Shown here: piece after piece, positions 37,601-49,600 of the stretch
Layout of the letters: each line of letters opens with the position of its first letter
How positions within the stretch are numbered: position 1 is the first letter of the stretch
DNA from: Salvelinus alpinus
Taxonomy: Eukaryota > Chordata > Actinopteri > Salmoniformes > Salmonidae
Assembly (NCBI RefSeq): GCF_045679555.1
Contig: NC_092110.1
Coordinates: 3,549,390-3,613,389, forward strand
Length of the DNA stretch: 64,000 bases
Direction: 5' to 3'
Program-made: the position numbers and the translations under genes
The notes under the pieces: model-generated
Told to the model about the DNA's origin: nothing
Seen by the model: the letters and a program-made list of their open reading frames with translations, nothing else
Database searches by the model: none

Positions 37601-40600
37601 TACTGAATCAATTAAGCAACAGAGACTTGAGTTGTGATCCTACCGCCAAGTTCTTGGGTGAATTCCAAAGTTATTTTGAACAATGCGATTAGCAATCCCA
37701 CAAAAAATGAGTCTAACTTTATGTTACAGTAACACGTTCTCTGACCTCAATTTTATACAATTCCAAAAATTCACAAGAGTCGCCAAGAACCTGTTCCCAG
37801 ACGTCACATTGCTGCTGACACTCAGTCAGCCACTGAAGCCTCGTCTCCACGCTAGGATTATCACATCAAGCCGGCTGTTACCTTCATATTTAAAGGATAC
37901 GACGGACTTCCTTAACTGAACTCTATACAAGGCATTGCTGACTCAGACATTCCATGCACAACGTCTGAGTCAATAATGCCTTGGTATCGCTGACTCTGGG
38001 CGGTGGTAGCTTCGAGGTTAGAGAAGCGGGCCAGCATCCGGAGGGTTGCCTGTTCGAATCCCACTACTGAAGAAATCTGTCCGGAGTGAGGTGGCAAGCA
38101 GAGGGTTGCTGGCATCAATGTCTCAGGTGCCACCTACCGCCGATGTTCCCTTGAGCAAGGAACTTAACCCCCTAATAGGCTGCCCTCTTCTCCAGCCGGA
38201 TGTGTGGATGTGTGTGTAAATTGGGGCGGTTGGATAAAAAACAGAAGACAGTTTTCCATCTTGTATGGACTAATAAAACATATCTTATCAATGTGACCTG
38301 TTTATATACTAATACCCCCCCCCCCATGGGTTTGATACTCTTAGTTATTTCATGTACAAGAGAGACGAACAGGTGCCCCCTACTGACTTTTTATGTGAAC
38401 TGGCTCAAAATTATTTCTACATTCAGTCACAGGGCACTTCGATGGCGTCCCGACTCATACCGAATTACGCACATTTGTTCATAGGGAAGCGTGAAGAATT
38501 TTTTGTTTTTAATGGTAATTGTTTTTCCCCCTTTTGAAATATTGGTTCCGTTATATTGATGATGTGTATATTTCATTTGGAGTGGGACATATGAGTTCAG
38601 ACTGTACATGAATTCCAGTTTTCCTACTATGAAATTCACTCTGGAATCCAGTGAAGAAACTGTTCATTTTTTTGATGTGCTGATTCACAAAGACAATGGA
38701 CTTCAGACCAGTGTGTATCGCCAGAATACTGAAATAAACAATTTCCTGCATTATTCAAGTTACCATCTGTCTACTCTTAGACGTAGTCTACCTTACAGCC
38801 AGCTGAAGAATATGTAATACTGACGATGAACTTGAAAAACAAGCCGCCACTTTATGTGATCGGTTTGCCTCTAAGGGTTATGATAAGCAGTTGTTGGAAA
38901 ATTGTGTTTAAGTACTCAATGTTACACAGGACAGCTTACTGACGCCTAAACCTGCCCTTTCTAATGATCAACCTACTGTATTTGTGTCTACTTATTCCCC
39001 CATCTCTCAGGCTGTTAAATATTCTATTAAAAAGCATTGGTATGGGCCTCCCGAGTGGCGCAGCGGTCTAAGGCTTAGAGGCGTCACTACAGACCCGGGT
39101 TCAATCCCAGGCGGTGTCACAACCGTCCATGATTTGGAGTCCCACAGGGCGGCGCACAATTGGCCCAGCGTCGTCCGGGTTTGGCCAGGGGGGGCTTTAC
39201 TTGGCTCATAGTGCTCTAGCGACTCCGTGTGGCGGGCCGGGCGCCTGCAGGCTGACTTCGGTCATCAGTTGAACAGTGTTTCCCCCGGCACATCGGAGCA
39301 GCTGGCTTCCGTGTTAAGCGGGATGGTGTTAAGAAGCGCGGTTTGGCGGGTCATGTTTCGGAGCACGCATGACTCGACCTTTGCCTCCCGAGCATGTTGG
39401 GGAGTTGCAGCGATGAGACAAGATCGAAATTGGGGAGAAAAAAGGGAGTTAAATACAAATAAATGAAATAAAAAAATATAAAAGCATTGGCATGTCCTGT
39501 CTACGGACACCTCTGTGGGCCAGGCTTTTCAGAATATCCCTCGATTCGCTTTTAAACGTGCTAGAAACCTAAGGGAGAGACCGGTAAGAGCAGATGAATA
39601 TGTACCCTCTCAGAATGTTTGATCTATCCTCCCCTCAGGCAATTTTCCATGTCATAATTGTGTGAACCGTAATGCGATGATCAAGGGTAATTTCTTCCTT
39701 CATCCTCATACGGGAAAGAAAGCGTAAGTCAGGGGTAGAATTTCCTGGAGAACGAAATGTGCGTCTATTTACTGAAGTGCCCATGTGGTTATTATCATGT
39801 TGGAAAATCGAACAAAAAATTGAAAATTCATATTACAGAGCATAAGAGCAACATCAGAATTGGTGACAAGAAGTCCCCTGTAGCCTGCGTAGCCTCCCCT
39901 GTAGCCTGCGGTCGGACAAGACGTGTGTCGAGTTGCGAACTGAGGCTCCAGGGCTTAGAAGTTGTACAGCCACTTAAGAGAGGCGGTGATTGAGAAAATA
40001 TATGATATCCATGCCTTACAAACAGAGAGCCCTAGAGGCCTTAATGAAGAACTCCTGTTAGGTTGCTGCCTGTGATTAACAGATTTTTAGTTTATTATTA
40101 CTTTTTTTATGAAGGTCTTGTGAAAAAACGTAGAAAATGTATGTAGATAATGACTGTAAATAATGAATGTTGCCAGCTAAGGTATACGAGGGGACAGTCA
40201 TCCTAGCTGGACAAGGCTATCTGAATGTGCACATGATAGAAGTTAGAGGTAGCCTAAATAGTCATTATTTAATATAATAAAATGCACTGACTATTATGTG
40301 ACTAAAACGGTTGTGACTAAAACTAGACTAAAATTGTCCAGAGTTTTAGTCGACTGATAATAACTACAACTAACGAAGGGAATAAAAGGTATTTTAAGAC
40401 TAAAACTAAATCTAAAATACTGTAGATGCCAAAACTAACACAGGAAATATCAATTTATTGCTATAAATATAGTAAATTCAAATCCAAATACTTGTCAGCC
40501 ATGGAGAACTTGTTGGCCTGCTGTTTGTAGCTGCAGGTCAGTTCGTTCTGGATGCGGGAAACCAGGTCGTCATCGACGTTGTGCTGTATGGCCCGCTGTA

Positions 40601-43600
40601 CCACGTCCAGCCACCAGGGGGATCGTAGATTGACCTGGCATAGAGAACAGCGATGAGAGGAGACAGTCATACAGGGGGCGAATACATACACAGACACGTG
40701 TGCATATAGGATAATGCAACAGTTGGGTAATGTTTAGGTTAAGGCGCTCTTAATCTTGGAACCCAGAACCAAATCTTGCGTACACTAGCTAGCTATTCGA
40801 TTTGATTCTGGAGACCGACACAGCTGGAAATGGAAAGAACAGATTCAGCCCCCTCCCCACTACAGAACCACTACAAATCTACTGGTTAAAATCCCCCACC
40901 TCCACTTCAAACGCTGCTTAAATCGGTCAAAAATATCAGTGGCACTGTGCACAAGAGGGTCTCTTACTTTGCGTTTGAGCTCCTTGATGTTCTGCAGTAC
41001 AGGCTGTAGATTCTGGTAGGCCTCAGACACCTCGGCGTTGTGTTTGGTCATGTAGTGCTGCCTCAGCTGCTCTGACTTTTTTTTAGATATCACACAGAAC
41101 AGAGGGACAGATATACATATTCTATGAGCATTCGCGCACAATTGTAGAATTGGAAAGACATATGATAGTACACAGGTAGGCCGAATCCTAGTGAAAGACA
41201 TTTAAAAAAGTGAAAGACATTTAGATTTCTTTGGCCACATTATAGAAACACAAAGCGGAGATCGGGGTCAGGGAGGAACCAAACACATGACAACCATCAT
41301 CAGCAGGTGTTTCACCTCCTCTTTCAGCCGGTCGTCTCTCAGAGTGGGCGGTATCCCAGGGTGCTTTGCGTTGAGCAGCTCCATTAGGTTGTGTGTGGCG
41401 TGAAGCCTCTGTTCATAAAAACACAGAAACAAAAAGATGAAATGGAAACATTCAGGACTTCAGAAGGGTTTCCTTCTGTTGCTAATCAGCATCAAGCAGA
41501 TGGCACATACAAAAGAGAGAGTTAATATGAGCAGAAAGGTTGCAAATCTGATGGTGAATAGGTTTTGATAGTCTAGAACGGGGCCTTTAGACGTCGGCTG
41601 CGTGATTGTAGTGCATACCTGCAGTGAATCCGTCTTCAGTCGTCCTTTGTGTTCCTCTGAAGACCTCAGGACTTCTCTGTACATTTCCACTGCCTCACCA
41701 AACTCATCTACAGGTGGCAATGTGGTGGCAACAACAACAGCCCTCGTTAAAGCTACACCGCTCTGTGTTATACAGCACTTTCATAAGTCATGCTACACTA
41801 CCACGCACAGCAATAAGATAAAGGATGCTCCTTATTATAGGGACAAGCACAGATCAATGATGTCACAGTCTCCCAGGTCAGTTTCCCATGGGAAAGAGAT
41901 GAGGAGACAGAACGACTGGAGAGGTAGCGAGGAGGAGTTTTGTTGTCTACCTCTGATGATGTGGATGCCTGCCAGGCCGTTGAGGGCGCACACCAATTGT
42001 CTGTGAACCTCTTCACATTCCACTCGACATTTCTTCTGCAGGGACTTGAGCAGCTCCTCCATCGTCATGGTGCTGTTTTAGGGGCATTAGGTCACAGGAT
42101 CCGTTAGTCACGAACGTCATTGCAATCTACACAAAACCAAACCGCAGCACCAGAGACTGAAACCCACTTTAGGCATCCTTTATTGGCCAACAAAACCAAA
42201 CAGCGCCTCTGAAACACATTGTAGGTAAGACCTCACCAACTGGCAAACAAAACAGCATCGCACCAGAGACCCAGACAAACTGTAGGGCTTTAGCTATCAA
42301 CCAACAAACAAACGTGAGGCCATAGATACTATTTATCTCTATGTGTGACGCCATCCAATTACCAGCTAGTAATTTGGGCTCTGTGTGAACCAACTGATAC
42401 ATCAGAAAGAACAATTCAGTTACCAAAGACAGCATGACCAGACAATAGCCTTTCTATTGGCTAGTTTTTTTTTTTACCCAACCCCATCCTGCTTTACACA
42501 GTGAATGGGGCCTTGTAACACAGTAAAGTAAGGTAAAAAAAACTGCACGATTAAGTCCAGAGTCCAAACATTTACACTTCAATTTCAAGTGCAAATCTTC
42601 TTTTTTTTCTCTACTAGAACAGTAACAGTGTCAGGCTCATCTGTCAAGCTCATCATACCTATACATCTTCTCGATGAGATATATTTTTTTATATCTTTAA
42701 AACTTTACCTCTTCTGGAAGGGCAGGAACTCTCCCCTGACAGCCTGTGGGTGGCAGCAGGCTTGACGGAGTCTGAGCAGGGGGTACAGGATGGTGTTGAC
42801 CGTGCGTCTGTCCAGGCTGCCCAGCTTCAGGCTCCAGTCCTGGATCTTCCTCAGCTTAACCAGGGCGTCCTGGGAACACACCTCATGCTGCCGGTGGTAG
42901 AAGTGACCCTCCACTGGAGAGAACTGCAGCCAGTGGACCTCTTCTGTCTGAGGGGGAATCTGAATCTGGAAAACAGTGAAAAGTGATACTTGTGAATCTA
43001 AAAAGGCTAAACTTACTTTACCTCATTAAACCAGGTAAGCTATTAGAAACACATTCTATTTCACAATAACGACCTGATAAGGCACTAGACTAGGTACTTG
43101 ATATGTTAGGAAGACATTTGTGTCAAACAAAATGTGTTATTATCCAACCTACCTGATCAATGACATCTTTCTTGGCCGATCGCCACAGCAGCTGACCAAT
43201 CAGGTTGTAGAGTGGCTCTGTGTTTCCACGGCGATAGGGTCGGTAGAGCAGCTGGTCCCACCAGTACTTGACCCAGTAGGGGTCGACCCCCAAGAACAGA
43301 ACCAGACCATACAGATCTGTTCGGAACAAAGCAGTCTGTCAGGTTAGGGTTAAGAACAGGACAAGGCAAGACGGATCTGGACAGAACAGAGACAGATCAG
43401 TCATGTGAAGACCGGGGAAGCATGATATGGTAACTATTGAAAACTACTGTAGGTATCGATGAATTATAAATTAGATTTTAGGAGTTAACCTTCCAGGCCT
43501 CTCTGTACAGGAGTTCCACTGACACACCAGCGGTTGACTGACGAGAGACGCAGAGCCATTTCTGCCGCCTGATGAAGAAAAACAACAATGAACAATCTGT

Positions 43601-46600
43601 AACAATGGAAACAATAGCATAGATGCTAAAAGCCCAAGGGTAATTGACGAAAATGGTAGGAATACCATATTGCTTGTTGCTATAACATTTAAGGCATCTG
43701 AAGAGCACTCCAGTTTCCGACCAGTCTCTCCAACCTTGAGGCTAACCCCCGCCCATAATTACTATTCTCCTTCCAGGCATCTCACCTTGGCAGTGGTGCA
43801 TTCCACCATCTGGGCCTCGTCCAGACAGATGCGCCACCACTCCACGGCCACTAGGGGGCTGGGAACAGCCATGTATCGCTTCTGGTTGCGAAAGCGCCGG
43901 CCGTCCTTACTGTTGCTGTGGGGGATGTCGACGTAGTTGAGCTCCGAGCGCAGCACGTCATAGGTGGTGATTACCACATCCTGCTCAGCCAGCATGTGAG
44001 GCTGGATGAAACCATGCTTCTTCACCCCCTGGTACACCTGGGGACGGTGGGAGGGATGGAGGGAGGATGGAAGGATGAATGGAAGGATGGACCAACGCAG
44101 GATGGGTGGACCAACCTCAGGTCAATGTCAGCTACTACAAACAGCAGTGTTGGCAGCACTTTCCATCAAGTTATATAACTGTTTAATTACAGATTTATAA
44201 ACGAATATAAGCTAACAATTAAGACTCCAAACTATTTTTAAAAGTTCAACAGACTTATAAAAGTCCTTACCAGTACTCGTAGTGATGAGGAGCTGATGTG
44301 TTTGTTGATCTCCTCAACCCACTGATGACAGATGGACGAAGGGGAGATGATGAGGGTAGCTCCTGTAGGGACAGGTGTCATGGCCACCAGGCAGTGAGGA
44401 CAGTAGAACGGTGTGGTGTCTAGGCTTTCCTCCTTGTAGTTCACACACTCTGCATGCTGCCACAGCTGGCAGTTGAGACACTGCACACGGGCCTTGTAGT
44501 CGATGAGACCCAGCTCGCCACAGATACACTCAAAGCGGTAGTCTGGTGTGTTGAAGGGGGTGAACGACACCCGGGTGGCCGGCGGCATTTCCGGAGTGAC
44601 ATGTGGACCTGGTTGCTGCTTACTCTCTTCGAGGGCATCTTCCACTTGATCCACTCTCTCCATCTCCTGTTCCTGGGAGCTGTGGAGTGTCTCTTTGTCG
44701 TCCTCCTCAGGACGGTCTGCCTTCGCAACAGGTGACAGATCCTGTGAGGCGCTTAGCGTGTCGCTGCGTCGCTCTTTCTCAAGGCTTCCCTCCTGCTGTT
44801 CATCTTTACTGTCCTCTACAGAAACAGGACAGTCAGGGGACAGGCAGCTATGGCTAATATCCTCTGAAGGAGAGAGGTCTGGGGTATCAGGGTCTTTATA
44901 AGAGGTCTTCCCCTTCTTCCCTGCTCGCCTTAGTGAAGTTCTCCTGGGCCCACTGTCTCCGGAGGGACTCTGCTGCAAAACCAAACCAAACACCATCAAA
45001 GGCCATCAATGGGTTTAACAGCAGTAATCTGAACGCAGTGCATGCCATTAGAAGAACAGAAAAACTCATTTGAGGCTTACACAGTGAGGGTATTTCACAA
45101 TTTATAATCAAATTCTCTATATCTTATGGAAGATAGTGTAACTGAGAAGACTATATGTATTTCTGCAAGGACTCCAATACGTACAGATTTGGCCGTGGTG
45201 GTCTTCTTCTTGGTTTCCTTGTATTTCTTCCCCAGTTTAAAGGATCCGGCCAGACCGCGACCTTTGACTCTCTCTACTAGTTCCTCGTCCAGCAGCTTGC
45301 CCAGGGCCCTCTTGATGTGGTTACGGTTCTTCAAGAGGTCGTACCGGTATGTGGTGCGAATGTACGCAAAGATGGCGTTGACCGACGCTCCTTTACCAAC
45401 CCTCATCTCTTTTATTGCCGTGAGCAGCATCACACGCACAGCTGCACAGAGATAACACACAACAGGTTGTAAAAAAAAAACCATCAAAAACGCTCATTTG
45501 AAAGGATGTAGCCAACATCATCAGTGACTTACTTGGGTAGGATATTTTCACTTTATGTTGAGCCTCTGACTTGCAGTGAATTATATGCATCTCCTCTTCT
45601 TCTGGTCGCGGAGGTGGTACAAAATAATTCACAGACTTTCCCTGAAAATCACAAGAGAGACAACCCTATGCGTTCATCAATCAATGGGAGTATCTTTGAT
45701 TTTTTTCCCCCCCCATCTCTGATGTGCCAATAAAGTCAAAACAGGAGAGAAAGTCAAAGTGCCATTTGATGCCCTCTTATTTGTCACATGCGCCGAATAC
45801 AACAGGTGTAGTAGACCTTACAGTGAAATGCTTACTTACAAGCCCTTCACCAACAATGGAGTTTTAAGAAAATAACCCCCCCCCCTAAAAATGTAAGAGA
45901 TCAGAATAACAAATATTAAAGAACAGCAGTAAATAACAATAGCGGGGCTATATACAGGGGGTACCGGTACAGAGTCAATGTGCGGGGGCACCGGTGTAGA
46001 GGTAATATGTACATAGAGTTATTAAAGTGACTATGCATAGATAATAACAGCAGCATAGAAGGGGGGGGGGGGTAATGCAAATAGTCTGGGTAGCTATTTG
46101 ATTAGCTTTTCCGGAGTCTTATGGCTTGGGGGTAGAAGATGTTTAGAAGCCTCTTGGACCAAGACTTGGCGTTCCGGTGCCGCTTGCCGTGCGGTAGCAG
46201 AGAGAGCAGTCTATGACTAGGGTGGCTGGAGTCTTTGACAATTTTTAGGACCTTCCTCTGACACCGCCTGGTATACAGGTCCTGGATGGCAAGAAGCTTG
46301 GCCCCGGTGATGTACTGGGCCGTTCGCACTACCCTCTGTAGTGCCTTGCGGTCGGAAGCCGAGCATTTGCCATACCAGGCAGTGATGCAACCAGTCAGGA
46401 TGCTCTCGATGGTGCAGCTGTAAAACCTTTTGAGGATCTGAGGACCAATGCCAAATCTTTTCAGTCTCCTGAGGGGGAATAGGTTTTGTCGTGTTCTCTT
46501 CACAACTGTCTTGGTGTGCTTGGACCATTTTAGTTTGTTGGTGATGTGGACGCCAAGGAATTTGAAGCTCTCAACAGCCCCGGCGATGAGAATGGGGGTG

Positions 46601-49600
46601 TGCTCGGTCCTCCTTTTCTTGTAGTCCACAATCATCTCCTTTGTCTTGATCACGTTGCGGGAGAGCTTGTTGTCCTTGCACCATACAGCCAGGTCTCTGA
46701 CCTCCTCCCTATAGACCGTCTCATCGTTGTCGGTGATCAGGCCTACCACTGTTGTGTCATCAGCAAACTTTAATGATGGTGCTTGAGTCGTGCCTGGCAG
46801 TGCAGTCATGAGTGAACAGGGAGAACAGGAAGGGACTGAGCACACACCCCTGAGGGGCCCCCGTGTTGAGGATCAGCGTGGCGGATGTGTTGTTACCTAC
46901 CCTTACCATCTCGGGGGGCCCGTCAGGAAGGCCAGGATCCAGTTGCAGAGGGAGGTGTTTAGTCCCAGGGTCCTTAGCTTAATGTTGAGCTTTGAGGGCA
47001 CTATGGTGTTGAACGCTGAGCTGTAGTCAATGAATAGCATTCTCACATAGGTGTTCCTTTTGTCCAGGTGTGAAAGGGGAGTGTGGAGTGCAATAGAGAT
47101 TGCATCGTCTGTGGATCTGTTGGTGCAGTATGCAAATTGGAGTGGGTCTAGGGTTTCTGGGATAATGGTGTTGATGTGAGCCATGACCAGCCTTTCAAAG
47201 CATTTCATGGCTACAGACGTGAGAGCCACGGGTCGGTAATCATTTAGGCAGGTTGCCTTAGTGTTCTTGGGCACAAGGCCTATGGTGGTCTGCTTGAAAC
47301 ATGTTGGTATTACAGACTCAGATAGGGAGAGGTTGAAAATGTCAGTGAAGACACTTGCCAGTTGGTCAGCGCATGCTCTGAGTACAAGTCCTGGTAATTC
47401 GTCTGGCCCTGCGGCCTTGTGAATGTTGACCTGTTTAAAGCTCTTACTCACATCGGCTGCGGAGAGCGTGATCACACAGTTGTCCGGAACAGCTGATGCT
47501 CTCATGCATGCTTCAGTGTTACTTGCCTCGAAGCGAGCATAGAAGTTATTTAGCTCGTCTGGTAGGCTCGTGTCACTGGGCAGCTCTCGGCTGTGCTTCC
47601 CTTTGTAGTCTGTAATAGTTGCAAGCCCTGCCACATCCAACGAGCGTTGGAGCCGGTGTAGTACGATTCGATCTTAGTCCTGTATTGACGCTTTGCCTGT
47701 TTGATGGTTCGTCGGAGGGCATAGCGGGATTTCTTATAAGCTTCCGGGTTAGAGTCCCGCTCCTTGAAAGCGGCAGCTCTACCCTTTAGCCCAGTGCGAA
47801 TGTTGCCTGTAATCCATGGCTTCTAGTTGGGGTATGTACATACAGTCACTGTGGGGACGACATCCTCGATGTACTTATTGATGAAGCCAGTGACTGATGT
47901 GGTGAACTCCTCAATGCCATCGGAAGAATCCCGGAACATATTCCAGTCTGTGCTAGCAAAACAGTCCTGTAGTTTAGCATCTGCTTCATCTGACCAATTT
48001 TTATAGACCGAGTCACTGGTGCTTCCTGCTTGAATTTTTGCTTGAAAGCAGGAATCAGGAGGATAGCATTATGGTCAGATTTGCCAAATGGCGGGTGAGG
48101 GAAAGTTTTGTATGCGTCTCTGTGTTTGGAGTAAAGGTGGTCTAGAATTTTTTTCCCTCTGGTTGCACATTTAACATGCTGATAGAAATTAGGTAAAACT
48201 GATTTAAGGTTCCCTACATCAAAGTCCCCGGCCACTAGGAGCGCCGCCTCTGGATGAGCGTTTTCCTGTTTGCTTATGGCGGTATACAGCTCATTGAGTG
48301 TGGTTTTAGTGCCAGCATTGGACTGTGGTGGTATGTAGACAGCTACGAAAAATACAGATGAAAACTCTCTAGGTAAATAGTGTGGTCTACAGCTCATCAT
48401 GAGATACTCAAGCACAAAGCCATAAGACTTCCTTAGATATTGTGCACCAGCTGTTGTTTACATACGTGTCTTACCAGAGGCTGCTGTTCTATCCTGCCGA
48501 TAGTGTATAACCCGCCAGCGGTATGTTCTTAATGTCGTCGTTCTGCCACGACTCGGTGAAACGTTTTTAATGTCCCGTTGGTAGGATATACGTGCTTTCA
48601 GTTCGTCCCATTTATTTCCCAGCGATTGAACGTTAGCTAGCAGGACGGAAGGCAAAGGCAGATTAGCCACTCGCCGCCTGATCCTCACTAGGCACCCTGG
48701 TCTTTTTCTGCGAAATCTCAGTTTCCTTCTCCAGTGAATGACGGGGATCTGGGCCTGGTCAGGTGTCTGTAGTATATCCCTCCCGTCAGACTCATTGAAG
48801 AAAAACTCTTCGTCTAATCTGAGGTGAGTAATCGCAGTTCTGATGTCCAGAAGCTCCTTTCGGTCATAAGAGACGGTAGCAGCAACATTATGTACAAAAC
48901 AAGTTACGAACAACGCGAAAAAACAAACAAAATAGCATGGCTGGTTAAGAGCCGATAAGAAGGCAGCCACCCCCTCCATCATAACATGATTCTCACCAGA
49001 GGCAGGGTGAGGGCCTCCTGCTTCAGGCCCTGTCTGCTGTTGTTCAGTATAAGAGCCAGGACCTCCACAGTCTTCCCCAGCCCCATCTCATCAGCCAGGA
49101 TCCCCCCAGGCCACTCCACCCCGGCCAGGGGGAACTCACGAATCAGGCTGCAGGGAGGAAGGAGAATTAGAGCAATAGACAAGAAATGGTCCATGTATGT
49201 TGGTATGTATTTAAAAACAGTGAAAACACTGTAATAACTATCAGGCTGCAACAGGGAGATAGGGTCATGACATTGACAAGATAAACTGCAATAAAAAGTG
49301 ATATCCATGTAATAACAATGTATTAAACACAGTTCAGAGGCTGATTGATTATATTTCTTTATGTTTATGATTTGTGTTATCTGCCAGTGTCTGATAATGA
49401 AGATATTTGTAGATAAGGTCATACCCGCCTGTATATGGATTGTAGAATAGCTTCTTCCCACACAATGTGACAAGCTCCCTCCATAGGAAATTTAGAGATT
49501 GTTCTGGGAAGGGGAAATTACATATTGTTACAGTTGTCCAGGATAATCAAAATAAAAAATACTTTCCCATTTGGAATTAGTTCCATAATGTACAACCTGG

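Larger units (their letters stand above)
36770..40190 (+). mobile_element. Penelope-like element (GIY-YIG type) with inverted terminal copy
   Basis: Plus-strand remnants in order: [11 protein letters not shown] (about 37533), the catalytic FRYIDDV (about 38543), [18 protein letters not shown] (about 38674), and a GIY-YIG-like endonuclease start [16 protein letters not shown] (about 39760). The 3' end, coding [14 protein letters not shown], is also present inverted at the 5' side (minus strand, about 37135-37377). Frames are interrupted by stops and two SINEs. The YIDD box plus GIY-YIG is diagnostic for Penelope-like retroelements (Neptune or similar). It lies in the SHPRH intron between 36099 and 40492. 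Confidence 0.85.

Noticed and set aside
36770-40190. Endogenous retrovirus
   Set aside because: No LTRs, gag, protease or envelope are seen. The YIDD box with a GIY-YIG endonuclease fits a Penelope-like element.
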